A stretch of 6,761 nt of DNA from Ruminococcaceae bacterium UBA3710 (lineage in GTDB: Bacteria; Bacillota; Clostridia; Oscillospirales; Acutalibacteraceae), in contig DFHZ01000012.1 in assembly GCA_002371985.1 (NCBI GenBank), positions 1-6,761 of the forward strand, given 5' to 3'. This document shows, one piece after another, positions 1 through 5,015 of the stretch. A program made the translations under genes and the position numbers. A model generated the notes under the pieces. It did no database searches. It was not told the origin of the DNA and was given only the letters and a program-made list of their open reading frames with translations. Each line of letters begins with the position of its first letter. Position 1 is the first letter of the stretch.

Positions 1-646
1 CGTTAAACGGTGCCAAATCTTCCGCAGAGCCACCTCCACGGCCTATTATAATCGTATCTATACCGCTAAGAACATAAACCCTTTCAAGGGTATTGATTAT
101 ATTTTTCGGGGCATTTTCGCCCTGAACGGTAACCGGGCAAAGCACTATCTCGCAAGACGGCATACGGCTTTCAAGAGTGGTACAAATATCGTGAACGGCG
201 GCACCCGTATCTGATGTTACAACGGCTATTCTTTTGGGAGTTTTATTTATCGGTCTTTTTTCGCTTTCGTCAAAAAGTCCCTCTTTTTCGAGTTTTTCCT
301 TGATTATTCTGAAGGTCAGTGCCAAATCGCCCTCACCGAAAGGCACCATACTATCGGCATAAAACTGATACTGACCGTCCTTTTCATAAAGCGAAACCCT
401 GCCGGTTATCACAACCCTCATACCGTCTTTCGGAACAAAGGTTACTCTACTTGCAGAACCTCTGAACATTACACATTTGACAGAAGCATCGCTGTCCTTT
501 ACGGTAAAATACCAATGACCGCTCGCATAATGATTTTTGAAATTGGATATTTCGCCCTCAACCGATATTAAATTAAGCCTTTTATCGCCCTCGATAATCG
601 ACTTGACATAAAGGTTAAGTTGCTTTACAGAAATGGCACTATTCAT
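1..646 (-). CDS. xseA: Exodeoxyribonuclease VII large subunit, N-terminal 215 residues (runs off the left edge)
   Basis: This is the large subunit of exonuclease VII, which with the XseB subunit degrades single-stranded DNA to short oligonucleotides in the cytoplasm. Translated by eye from the ATG at 646, the product starts MNSAISVKQLNLYVKSIIEG. The N-terminal OB-fold DNA-binding domain covers about residues 1-105 and contains the family hallmark GEISNFKNHYASGHWYFTVK (31-50). The catalytic domain begins with KRIAVVTSDTGAAVHDI (138-154) and includes IIIGRGGGSAEDLAPFN (199-215), both typical of XseA. Family members are usually about 400-450 residues, so roughly half is missing past the window edge, where xseB would be expected. 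The start codon overlaps the end of nusB by 8 bases, and there is only a weak GGA ahead of it, so translation is probably coupled to nusB. No frameshift was seen. Confidence 0.95.
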   Translation of the reverse strand, partial: MNSAISVKQLNLYVKSIIEGDKRLNLISVEGEISNFKNHYASGHWYFTVKDSDASVKCVMFRGSASRVTFVPKDGMRVVITGRVSLYEKDGQYQFYADSMVPFGEGDLALTFRIIKEKLEKEGLFDESEKRPINKTPKRIAVVTSDTGAAVHDICTTLESRMPSCEIVLCPVTVQGENAPKNIINTLERVYVLSGIDTIIIGRGGGSAEDLAPFN

Positions 647-1040
647 TGTTTTCCGATTTTGAAACGGTTGCAAGTATTCCGTTGACAAATGATGCGTCTT
701 CCTTGGTTGCATATTTCTTTGCAAGTTCTACCGCTTCATTTATCGAAACCGATACCGGAATATCTTCCATAAACTTTATCTCGAAAATTGCAAGTCTCAA
801 GATTGCAAGAGATGTCTTGGAAATGCGGTTAATGCTCCAGCCTACGGCATTTTGAGATATAATATTATCTATATTTTGAAGATTTTCAAACACCCCGAAA
901 AATACAGCCTTTACATAGTCATTCGGTTTAATATCCCTGACCTGTATATCAATCTCCAAAATGTCCTCTAAACTATCAGATGAAAACTCTTTTTCAAAGA
1001 CGAGGATAAATGCCTCTTCTCTCGCTTCTTTTCTTGTCAT
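639..1040 (-). CDS. nusB: Transcription antitermination factor NusB
   Basis: NusB forms a heterodimer with NusE (ribosomal protein S10), binds boxA RNA and supports antitermination and maturation of rRNA transcripts. The 133-residue product has the normal length for a bacterial NusB. The N-terminal helix has the family pattern (TRKEAREEAFILVFE, 2-16). The C-terminal helical bundle has the conserved stretch WSINRISKTSLAILRLAIFE (68-87) followed by IPVSVSINEAVELAKKY (94-110) and the closing FVNGIL (118-123). The start is the first ATG after a clear promoter. The ribosome site is weak (GTGGGTG about 5-11 bases ahead). The stop overlaps the start of xseA by 8 bases, so the two form an operon; nusB beside xseA is a common arrangement in Firmicutes, where folD often lies between them and here does not. 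Confidence 0.96.
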   Translation of the reverse strand: MTRKEAREEAFILVFEKEFSSDSLEDILEIDIQVRDIKPNDYVKAVFFGVFENLQNIDNIISQNAVGWSINRISKTSLAILRLAIFEIKFMEDIPVSVSINEAVELAKKYATKEDASFVNGILATVSKSENNE

Positions 1041-1075
1041 ATCGCACCCACTAAAAAATATTTCATTAATAAGAT

Positions 1076-1104
1076 ATTATACACTATATAAAACAGTTTT
1101 TCAA
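1076..1104 (-). promoter_or_regulatory. Sigma-A promoter of nusB-xseA
   Basis: On the minus strand the -35 box TTGAAA (1104-1099) and the -10 box TATAAT (1081-1076) are separated by exactly 17 bases. Initiation is expected near 1069, giving a leader of about 29 bases. The promoter lies downstream of the terminator of the preceding minus-strand gene, so nusB-xseA is transcribed independently. Confidence 0.85.
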
Positions 1105-1135
1105 GAAAATATGCAAAAATAATGAATAATATGCG

Positions 1136-1163
1136 AAAAACCGATGGAAAAATCCATCGGTTT
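1136..1163 (-). terminator. Intrinsic terminator after the cohesin-like gene
   Basis: A perfect 8-bp stem (CCGATGGA 1141-1148 with TCCATCGG 1153-1160) encloses a four-base loop and can be extended by three A-T pairs. On the minus strand it is followed by TTTTT (1140-1136). It sits about 20 bases after the stop of the cohesin-like gene and just upstream of the nusB promoter. Confidence 0.8.
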
Positions 1164-1182
1164 CATTTCTTTACCGTTTATA

Positions 1183-2340
1183 TCAGAAGATAGCCTTGAA
1201 TATTGCGTCCAAAATAAGAGTAATTATACCTTTTTTATCCCCTGCACCAAAGAGATATACAAAAGCCTTTGCTACAAAATCTCCGAATGTTTTAATCTTA
1301 TCAGGCAACCTTACTCCGCCGTAATAAAAATAGTCGCCATTTTTAACACTTTCAATTATATCGTCAGCCGAAATATATTCGTCGTCCGGAATTTGAGGTA
1401 GAAAATCGTTTGGAACAGATATTTTCACATTTCCATCCGGAATGTCAGAGTTTTTATCATCCTGCTTTTCATCGGCTTGATTTGAGGTATCTTTATCACT
1501 TTTTTTAACCTCTTTAGGCATTTCCTGATTTTCGGTTAAATATCTGATGTCTGTTCTTTCGTTGCATCTTTTGCAATGCCTTGAAATGATTTTTGCTATG
1601 CCTTTATCGGCTTCTCTGTCTACAGTCCATTTTGTATCGAAATCATGACCGAGTGCCGGTACTACGCTTCTTTTTTCGGACTTTCCGCATATACTGCATC
1701 TATAAAGAGAATAACCTTCTGCCGTACAAGACGGTTCGGTTTTATTCACAAAAGTATAGTCGTGATTTACACAGGGGTTATCGTCAGTCGCAGGGATAAA
1801 GTAATAATCATTCTTCGCCGTCGGAACAAACTTATTATGTTCAAAGTCGGCAAAACAACCGTCTAAATTCTCTCCTCTCAGTGTAGGATTGATATTGCCG
1901 ATTTTAAACCAATGCTTGCCGGGAACTTTTTTTATAACTCTGAACTGTAAAGTCAGAAAAGTTCCGGTGCCGGTATAAAGTCTCGTGCTTCCGCCGTCCG
2001 CCTGAACAAAACTGACATATCCTCTGTCAGGATGGTCAACTACACCGTAGCCGGTAATACCTACCGCTGTATAAAAGTATCCGTATTTATCAAAATCGCC
2101 CGTAACCTTAAAGCAATCTGCGTCATACATAACAGTAAATGTCATAGCCCCTACTCCCGGGTTGGAGATAAAGCCTATATCAACATTCACACCGTCTTCC
2201 CCGATTTCGGTAACAGTTACCGAAACATCGGGACCGTTTACTTTCTTAGGTGAATCAGCAAAACAGGTAAGCGAAGAAATCAACAGAATTACGGCTAAAA
2301 GTATAGCAATAATATCAATGGTTTTTAATATCTTTTTCAT
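1183..2340 (-). CDS. Secreted cohesin-like domain protein with a Cys-rich CxxC/LGH repeat region
   Basis: A predicted exported protein of 385 residues. A signal peptide spans residues 1-28 (MKK, a long hydrophobic core, then TCFA before DSP). Residues about 37-182 form a beta-sandwich of cohesin / carbohydrate-binding type, with the typical pattern VNVDIGFISNPGVGAMTFTV (51-70) followed by MYDADCFKV. Residues 190-262 form a Cys-rich segment of the kind repeated in clostridial surface proteins: CVNH (190-193), C205, CSICG (215-219), LGH (230-232) and CKRC (256-259). An acidic linker (268-302) and a hydrophobic C-terminal segment (351-385) follow. No LPxTG signal and no dockerin were seen, so attachment is unclear. 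The ATG at 2340 is preferred over an in-frame GTG at 2349 because GGGGTG lies 6 bases ahead of the ATG and overlaps that GTG. Partner and ligand are unknown; cohesins bind dockerins, but this domain may bind something else. Confidence 0.8.
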   Translation of the reverse strand: MKKILKTIDIIAILLAVILLISSLTCFADSPKKVNGPDVSVTVTEIGEDGVNVDIGFISNPGVGAMTFTVMYDADCFKVTGDFDKYGYFYTAVGITGYGVVDHPDRGYVSFVQADGGSTRLYTGTGTFLTLQFRVIKKVPGKHWFKIGNINPTLRGENLDGCFADFEHNKFVPTAKNDYYFIPATDDNPCVNHDYTFVNKTEPSCTAEGYSLYRCSICGKSEKRSVVPALGHDFDTKWTVDREADKGIAKIISRHCKRCNERTDIRYLTENQEMPKEVKKSDKDTSNQADEKQDDKNSDIPDGNVKISVPNDFLPQIPDDEYISADDIIESVKNGDYFYYGGVRLPDKIKTFGDFVAKAFVYLFGAGDKKGIITLILDAIFKAIF

Positions 2341-2347
2341 TAAAAAC

Positions 2348-2353
2348 ACCCCA
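2348..2353 (-). promoter_or_regulatory. Ribosome binding site that sets the ATG start of the cohesin-like gene
   Basis: On the minus strand GGGGTG lies about 6-7 bases upstream of the ATG at 2340-2338. An in-frame GTG (2349-2347) overlaps this site and has no ribosome site of its own, so the ATG is the likely start. Confidence 0.65.
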
Positions 2354-2368
2354 TATTTTTATACTTTC

Positions 2369-2397
2369 ATTATATTTACAAATTACTAAAAAGTCAA
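2369..2397 (-). promoter_or_regulatory. Sigma-A promoter of the cohesin-like gene
   Basis: The -35 box TTGACT (2397-2392) and -10 box TATAAT (2374-2369) have a 17-base spacer on the minus strand. The -35 box directly abuts the stop codon (2400-2398) of the upstream dehydrogenase gene. No terminator separates the two genes, so read-through from the dehydrogenase may add to expression. Confidence 0.85.
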
Positions 2398-3153
2398 CTA
2401 TGCTCCGCAAAATTTCATAACTAAAGAAGTAGGCAAAATTTTGGCAACAAACCGGTAAAATTTGTAGAAAATCATACAAGTATAAACCGCTTTCTTCTTT
2501 GAAGATGCAACAAGAGACTTTTCGGCAATTTTTTTGACATTTACTCTCGGCAGACTATCGAAAGTTTTGCTGTTGCCGACACCGATATTGGCAACCGGCA
2601 AAAATTCCGTATCCATAGGTCCCGGGCATACCGCCAAAACATTGATTTGCTTTGCTTTTAACTCTTCCCGCAGTGCTCTCGAAAAACTCATAACATAAGC
2701 CTTTGTTGAACTGTAAACAGTCATTCTTGTGTTGGGTGCAAAAGATGCTATGGAGCAGGTGTTTATAATCTCCGCTCCGGCTTTCATAAATTTTAAGGTT
2801 TCATAAGCAACGATAGTAAATGCTTCGCAATTAAGCCTTACCATTCCTGCATTGTCTTCAACGCTAATATCCTCAAAAAGACCTAATTTTCCAAAACCTG
2901 CATTGTTAATCAAAAGTTTGACATCAGCATTATTTTTTGCCAAAATTTCGCTGTATTTTTCGGCAAAATCCGGACTTGTCAAATCCATACAGACAGGAAC
3001 AATTTTAGAAGATGTTTCGGCAATTTCTTTGAGCTTGTCTTCCCTTCTCGCAATGATAAGTATCTTTTCTATATCTGCGTATTTTTTCAGCACACTGTGA
3101 ACATACTCTTTGCCAAGTCCCGACGAAGCACCCGTTATAACAGCAATTTTCAT
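2398..3153 (-). CDS. Short-chain dehydrogenase/reductase (classical SDR)
   Basis: A cytoplasmic NAD(P)-dependent oxidoreductase of 251 residues, the usual length for a classical SDR. The Rossmann nucleotide-binding motif is TGASSGLG (7-14), followed by ARRED after the second strand (35-39); the two arginines there suggest NADP(H) preference. NNAG is at 83-86. The catalytic set is complete: N108, S134, Y147 and K151 (YSSTK), and PGPM follows at 177-180. The C-terminal part (about 220-251) is basic and hydrophobic, as in the DltE/YqjQ-like group of SDRs, and might touch the membrane. The substrate cannot be read from the sequence. The start is well fixed: the ATG at 3153 has GGAGTG 5 bases ahead. 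It stands alone, with its own probable promoter and divergent from the tRNA gene. Confidence 0.92.
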   Translation of the reverse strand: MKIAVITGASSGLGKEYVHSVLKKYADIEKILIIARREDKLKEIAETSSKIVPVCMDLTSPDFAEKYSEILAKNNADVKLLINNAGFGKLGLFEDISVEDNAGMVRLNCEAFTIVAYETLKFMKAGAEIINTCSIASFAPNTRMTVYSSTKAYVMSFSRALREELKAKQINVLAVCPGPMDTEFLPVANIGVGNSKTFDSLPRVNVKKIAEKSLVASSKKKAVYTCMIFYKFYRFVAKILPTSLVMKFCGA

Positions 3154-3183
3154 ATAATCACTCCAAAATATGTTTTATTTAAT

Positions 3184-3210
3184 TTTATACCATTGCAAAT
3201 ACTTTTTCAA
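3184..3210 (-). promoter_or_regulatory. Probable extended -10 promoter of the dehydrogenase gene
   Basis: The minus strand shows TGG followed by TATAAA (3189-3184), which fits an extended -10 element. TTGAAA (3210-3205) lies upstream with a short 15-base spacer. The extended -10 may compensate for the poor spacing. Initiation would be near 3177, about 24 bases ahead of the ATG. Confidence 0.5.
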
Positions 3211-3259
3211 CTAAATCATAATTTGAATAAATAAGTTGACTTCGTGTGCTAATTTTTAT

Positions 3260-3288
3260 TTGACATTTTTGAATATAATATGTATACT
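3260..3288 (+). promoter_or_regulatory. Near-consensus sigma-A promoter of the tRNA-Leu gene
   Basis: A perfect -35 box TTGACA (3260-3265), a 17-base spacer and the -10 box TATACT (3283-3288). Initiation near 3295 would leave a 5' leader of only a few bases before the mature tRNA end at 3301. The strength fits a stable RNA gene. Confidence 0.9.
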
Positions 3289-3300
3289 AATAGAGTATTT

Positions 3301-3385
3301 GCGGGCATGGTGGAATTGGCAGACACGTATGCTTCAGGCGCATATGTCGCAAGACTTGCAGGTTCAAGTCCTGTTGCCCGCACCA
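3301..3385 (+). tRNA. tRNA-Leu (anticodon CAG)
   Basis: A complete class II tRNA of 85 bases. The acceptor stem pairs GCGGGCA (3301-3307) with TGCCCGC (3375-3381), then the discriminator A and an encoded CCA (3383-3385). The D arm has a GTG/CAC stem. The anticodon stem TATGC/GCATA (3328-3332, 3340-3344) encloses TTCAGGC, giving anticodon CAG at 3335-3337, which reads CUG leucine codons. The long variable arm GTC-GCAA-GAC is typical of leucine tRNAs, and the T loop is TTCAAGT within CAGG/CCTG. Two short spurious reading frames cross this region and are not genes. Confidence 0.97.
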
Positions 3386-3386
3386 T

Positions 3387-3433
3387 ATCGAGTATCTATA
3401 ACGGACTTGAAGTTTTAGATACTCGATTTTCTT
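3387..3433 (+). terminator. Intrinsic terminator after tRNA-Leu
   Basis: A perfect 12-bp stem (ATCGAGTATCTA 3387-3398 with TAGATACTCGAT 3416-3427) closes a 17-base loop and is followed by a T-rich tail (TTTCTTTCT). It begins two bases after the tRNA CCA end. Its loop contains GGACTTGAA, complementary to the tRNA T arm, and the left half of the inverted repeat around the nuclease gene falls inside it. Confidence 0.8.
3389..3410 (+). repeat. Left copy of a 22-bp imperfect inverted repeat around the GIY-YIG gene
   Basis: This stretch matches the reverse complement of 4367-4388 at 19 of 22 positions, including an unbroken 13-bp core (ATAACGGACTTGA, 3398-3410). It overlaps the left arm and loop of the tRNA terminator. 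Whether it is a recombination site or a leftover duplication is not known. Confidence 0.6.
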
Positions 3434-3481
3434 TCTCAGCAAAGTTTCACCGCCGTCGGTGATGAGTAAGTGCGCATTTAT

Positions 3482-3487
3482 GGAGGA
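3482..3487 (+). promoter_or_regulatory. Ribosome binding site that sets a GTG start for the GIY-YIG gene
   Basis: GGAGGA lies 7 bases ahead of the GTG at 3495. The in-frame ATG at 3480 overlaps this site, and the GTG/ATG codons at 3459-3464 have no ribosome site, so GTG 3495 is the best start. Confidence 0.75.
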
Positions 3488-3494
3488 TAGTAAA

Positions 3495-4352
3495 GTGGAA
3501 TATAATAAGACGATTCAAATGTGTATTTTTGAAGGAAATCCAAACGGAAGAATTCTGTGCGAACTATCAAATTGGGATGGTCGAATCTATAAAATTTCAC
3601 GATCAGATTTAAACGAGTTTTCCAAAAGAAATGACTCGGAATATACTGGAATCTATTTTTTGTTTGGCAAGAATAGTGATAATGACGAAACTATTTATAT
3701 CGGTGAAGCAGAAAAAATGCTTACCCGTTTGAAACAACATTTAAATGACGATGACTACTGGAATGATTGTGTGGTAGTTTTAAGTAAAGATAACAAGCTA
3801 AACAAAGCTCATGTGAAATATCTGGAAAATTCGTTCTATACAATAGCAAAAGAAGCTAACAGATCAATAATATTAAACAATACAGTTCCTACACGATCTT
3901 CAATATCCGAGTTTGACGAATCTATGCTTATTGAATTCATAGATAACACAAGGCTATTAGTAAACACGCTGGGATATAAATCTTTTGAAAGATTTCAGCA
4001 AAAAAACAAAACAGGAATTGCGTTATTCTCAATTGTCGCAGCTCGTGGAGCTAATGCTACAGGATACCTTGTACCTGATGGATTTACGGTTTGCAAAGGA
4101 TCAAGAGTTGCAACAAGTACTGCTCCGAGTATGAGCCATAATTTGGTTGAATTAAGATTAAAACTAATGAATAAAGGAATTATTAATGACGCTTTTGTTT
4201 TTACTGTTGACTATGTTTTTTCAAGCCCATCACTTGCAGCCGCTGTTGTAATGGGCAGAAATGCAAATGGTAGAACTGAATGGAAAACAAACGACAAAAA
4301 AACAATAAATATGCTTGAAGAACAGAACTCAGATGATATCAACAACAACTGA
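3495..4352 (+). CDS. GIY-YIG nuclease with C-terminal DUF4357 domain
   Basis: A predicted DNA endonuclease of 285 residues counted from the GTG at 3495. After an N-terminal extension of about 48 residues, the GIY-YIG domain shows GIYFLFG (52-58), TIYIGEA (66-72), R78 and H82 in LTRLKQH, and the metal-binding glutamate E111 in YLENSFY, so the catalytic set appears intact. Residues about 195-265 match DUF4357: GFTVCKGSRVA (196-206), DYVFSSPSLAAAVVMGR (239-255) and NGRTEWK (258-264). The tail is Asn-rich. This architecture is known as an accessory-genome protein, and its cellular target is not established. It is a lone gene between the tRNA-Leu terminator and its own terminator, with no obvious consensus promoter in the 67 bases upstream. 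The tRNA-end position and flanking inverted repeats suggest acquisition by transfer. No toxin-antitoxin or restriction-modification partner is visible. Confidence 0.9.
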   Translation: MEYNKTIQMCIFEGNPNGRILCELSNWDGRIYKISRSDLNEFSKRNDSEYTGIYFLFGKNSDNDETIYIGEAEKMLTRLKQHLNDDDYWNDCVVVLSKDNKLNKAHVKYLENSFYTIAKEANRSIILNNTVPTRSSISEFDESMLIEFIDNTRLLVNTLGYKSFERFQQKNKTGIALFSIVAARGANATGYLVPDGFTVCKGSRVATSTAPSMSHNLVELRLKLMNKGIINDAFVFTVDYVFSSPSLAAAVVMGRNANGRTEWKTNDKKTINMLEEQNSDDINNN

Positions 4353-4366
4353 TATTATAAACGTCG

Positions 4367-4388
4367 TCAAGTCCGTTATCAATATTCG
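4367..4388 (-). repeat. Right copy of the 22-bp imperfect inverted repeat
   Basis: The reverse complement matches 3389-3410 at 19 of 22 positions (13-bp unbroken core at 4367-4379). It lies 15 bases after the nuclease stop codon and just before the terminator, so the pair encloses the whole gene in about 1 kb. Confidence 0.6.
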
Positions 4389-4393
4389 CACCA

Positions 4394-4426
4394 AAAATCC
4401 GTCTTTTTTAAGACGGATTTTCTTTT
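4394..4426 (+). terminator. Intrinsic terminator after the GIY-YIG gene
   Basis: A perfect 12-bp stem (AAAATCCGTCTT 4394-4405 with AAGACGGATTTT 4410-4421), a TTTT loop and a T-rich tail (TTTTCTTTT). Because the stem ends in A/T runs on both sides it may work in both directions. Confidence 0.85.
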
Positions 4427-4598
4427 ACCTAAAAAGCCCTAAAAGCCACTGTTTATACGGTTTCCGAGACTTTTTTGTTTTGATTTGAAAAAATAGAAAT
4501 TTAACTTAAATTTGTTTCCGTTGCACACATTTGATAAAAAATCGCACATTTCTGACAATTATATTTTTTGATATGAATTGTTATATATAATTAAAAAG
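4427..4598. other. Gene-free AT-rich stretch between the nuclease terminator and the IS relic
   Basis: No open frame, RNA gene or convincing promoter was found. The first part carries AAAAAGCCCTAAAAGCC followed by a weak, broken complement ending in a T run (about 4431-4475), which is not good enough to call a hairpin. Further on, GCACACATTT and GCACATTT occur 21 bases apart (4522 and 4543). It could be residual flanking DNA of a lost mobile element, but nothing in it proves that. Confidence 0.4.
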
Positions 4599-4655
4599 GG
4601 CTCTATAATAAATGTTGGGGTAGCGAAATAGAGCCTACAAAAGAAAAATAAAAAA

Positions 4656-4731
4656 GTAGAGCATATTTTGCGAAAATCCGTTAAAATGGAATTGATGAGA
4701 AACCATGAACGGAGGCAAAAATATGCTCTAC
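4656..4731 (+). promoter_or_regulatory. 14-bp inverted repeat that would mask the transposase start codon
   Basis: GTAGAGCATATTTT (4656-4669) is the exact reverse complement of AAAATATGCTCTAC (4718-4731), which includes the start ATG at 4723 and adjoins the GGAGG at 4711-4715. A transcript entering from outside would fold and hide the start codon. Known transposons (for example IS10 and IS200 types) use such folds to block expression from outside promoters. Confidence 0.6.
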
Positions 4732-4893
4732 AATCATTTTACAGAAAAACTGCTCGGATCACAAGGGGTAATAATAAAAAATATCGAGAAAAATCGTTTA
4801 TCTGCTTACATAATTAACAAACTGACAAATGAATGCTCTTTTTCGTCTGTTGCTCGAGAGGTTTCTCTTTCGGTAACAACGGTTATCCGCATA
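4723..4893 (+). pseudogene. ISL3-family transposase remnant with internal deletion
   Basis: The start is well marked: GGAGG (4711-4715) lies 7 bases before ATG 4723. An upstream in-frame ATG at 4705 overlaps nothing useful. Residues MLYNHFTEKLLGSQGVIIKN match the usual N-terminus of ISL3 transposases. About residue 24 the sequence jumps to NRLSAYIINKLTNECSF and then SSVAREVSLSVTTVIRI, a helix-turn-helix region that in intact relatives follows the zinc-finger segment. About 70-80 residues, including the Cys cluster, are therefore missing, in frame. After VIRI (4893) the frame runs on to 5019 through unrelated sequence, reading antisense to the helix-turn-helix gene. The catalytic domain is entirely absent, so the protein is non-functional as a transposase. 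A residual DNA-binding peptide could still be made. Confidence 0.8.
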
Positions 4894-4902
4894 TGCAACT
4901 TG

Positions 4903-4980
4903 CTCGGCACACAGAATACGAGCTCGCCGTGCGGAAATGCCCGATTTCTCGGCCGCTTTAGCCAGTTTTATATATTCCAT
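4903..4980 (-). pseudogene. 5' fragment of an excisionase-like helix-turn-helix gene
   Basis: From ATG 4980 the product starts MEYIKLAKAAEKSGISARRA and continues RILCAE, the first helix-turn-helix of small excisionase/MerR-like DNA-binding proteins that normally continue with a wing and about 50 more residues. After codon 26 the sequence turns into the reverse strand of the IS relic, and the chimeric frame continues nonsensically to a stop at 4798 (60 residues in total). The true start is fixed by GGGAGG 7 bases ahead (4992-4987); a longer reading from 5025 is not supported. The promoter and ribosome site are intact, so the truncated transcript is probably still made. The gene was cut by the IS insertion or by a later deletion between the IS and the gene. 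Confidence 0.7.
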
Positions 4981-4986
4981 TTGGTT

Positions 4987-4992
4987 GCCTCC
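4987..4992 (-). promoter_or_regulatory. Ribosome binding site of the truncated helix-turn-helix gene
   Basis: GGGAGG on the minus strand, 6 to 7 bases ahead of ATG 4980. It is a strong site and rules in favour of this start over an upstream in-frame start at 5025. Confidence 0.8.
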
Positions 4993-5015
4993 CAAACATA
5001 TATTTTCACTCTTGT

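Larger units (their letters stand above)
4599..4893 (+). mobile_element. Truncated ISL3-type insertion sequence, left end only
   Basis: The unit begins at GGCTCTAT (4599), a terminal-repeat-like sequence that is repeated inverted at 4628-4635 (ATAGAGCC), and contains a transposase start with ISL3-type residues. No matching right inverted repeat or duplicated target site was found. Similarity stops at about 4893, where sequence of an unrelated helix-turn-helix gene on the other strand begins. The element cannot move by itself, since most of the transposase is missing. The left boundary is inferred from the repeat and is approximate. Confidence 0.7.

Noticed and set aside
3236..3462. Two 60-residue plus-strand frames over the tRNA-Leu region
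   Set aside because: They cross the tRNA, its promoter and its terminator, and have no ribosome site. The RNA gene explains the sequence fully.
4431..4475. Possible hairpin between the AAAAAGCCCTAAAAGCC stretch and the following T run
   Set aside because: Pairing is broken by several mismatches, and no gene ends there that lacks a terminator.
4563..4591. TATAAT at 4586-4591 as an outward promoter into the IS relic
   Set aside because: There is no acceptable -35 box at 16-18 bases. The region is a run of A and T where TATAAT is expected by chance.
4705..4722. ATG at 4705 as start of the transposase
   Set aside because: GGAGG lies inside this extension, correctly placed for ATG 4723, and family members start at MLYNHF.
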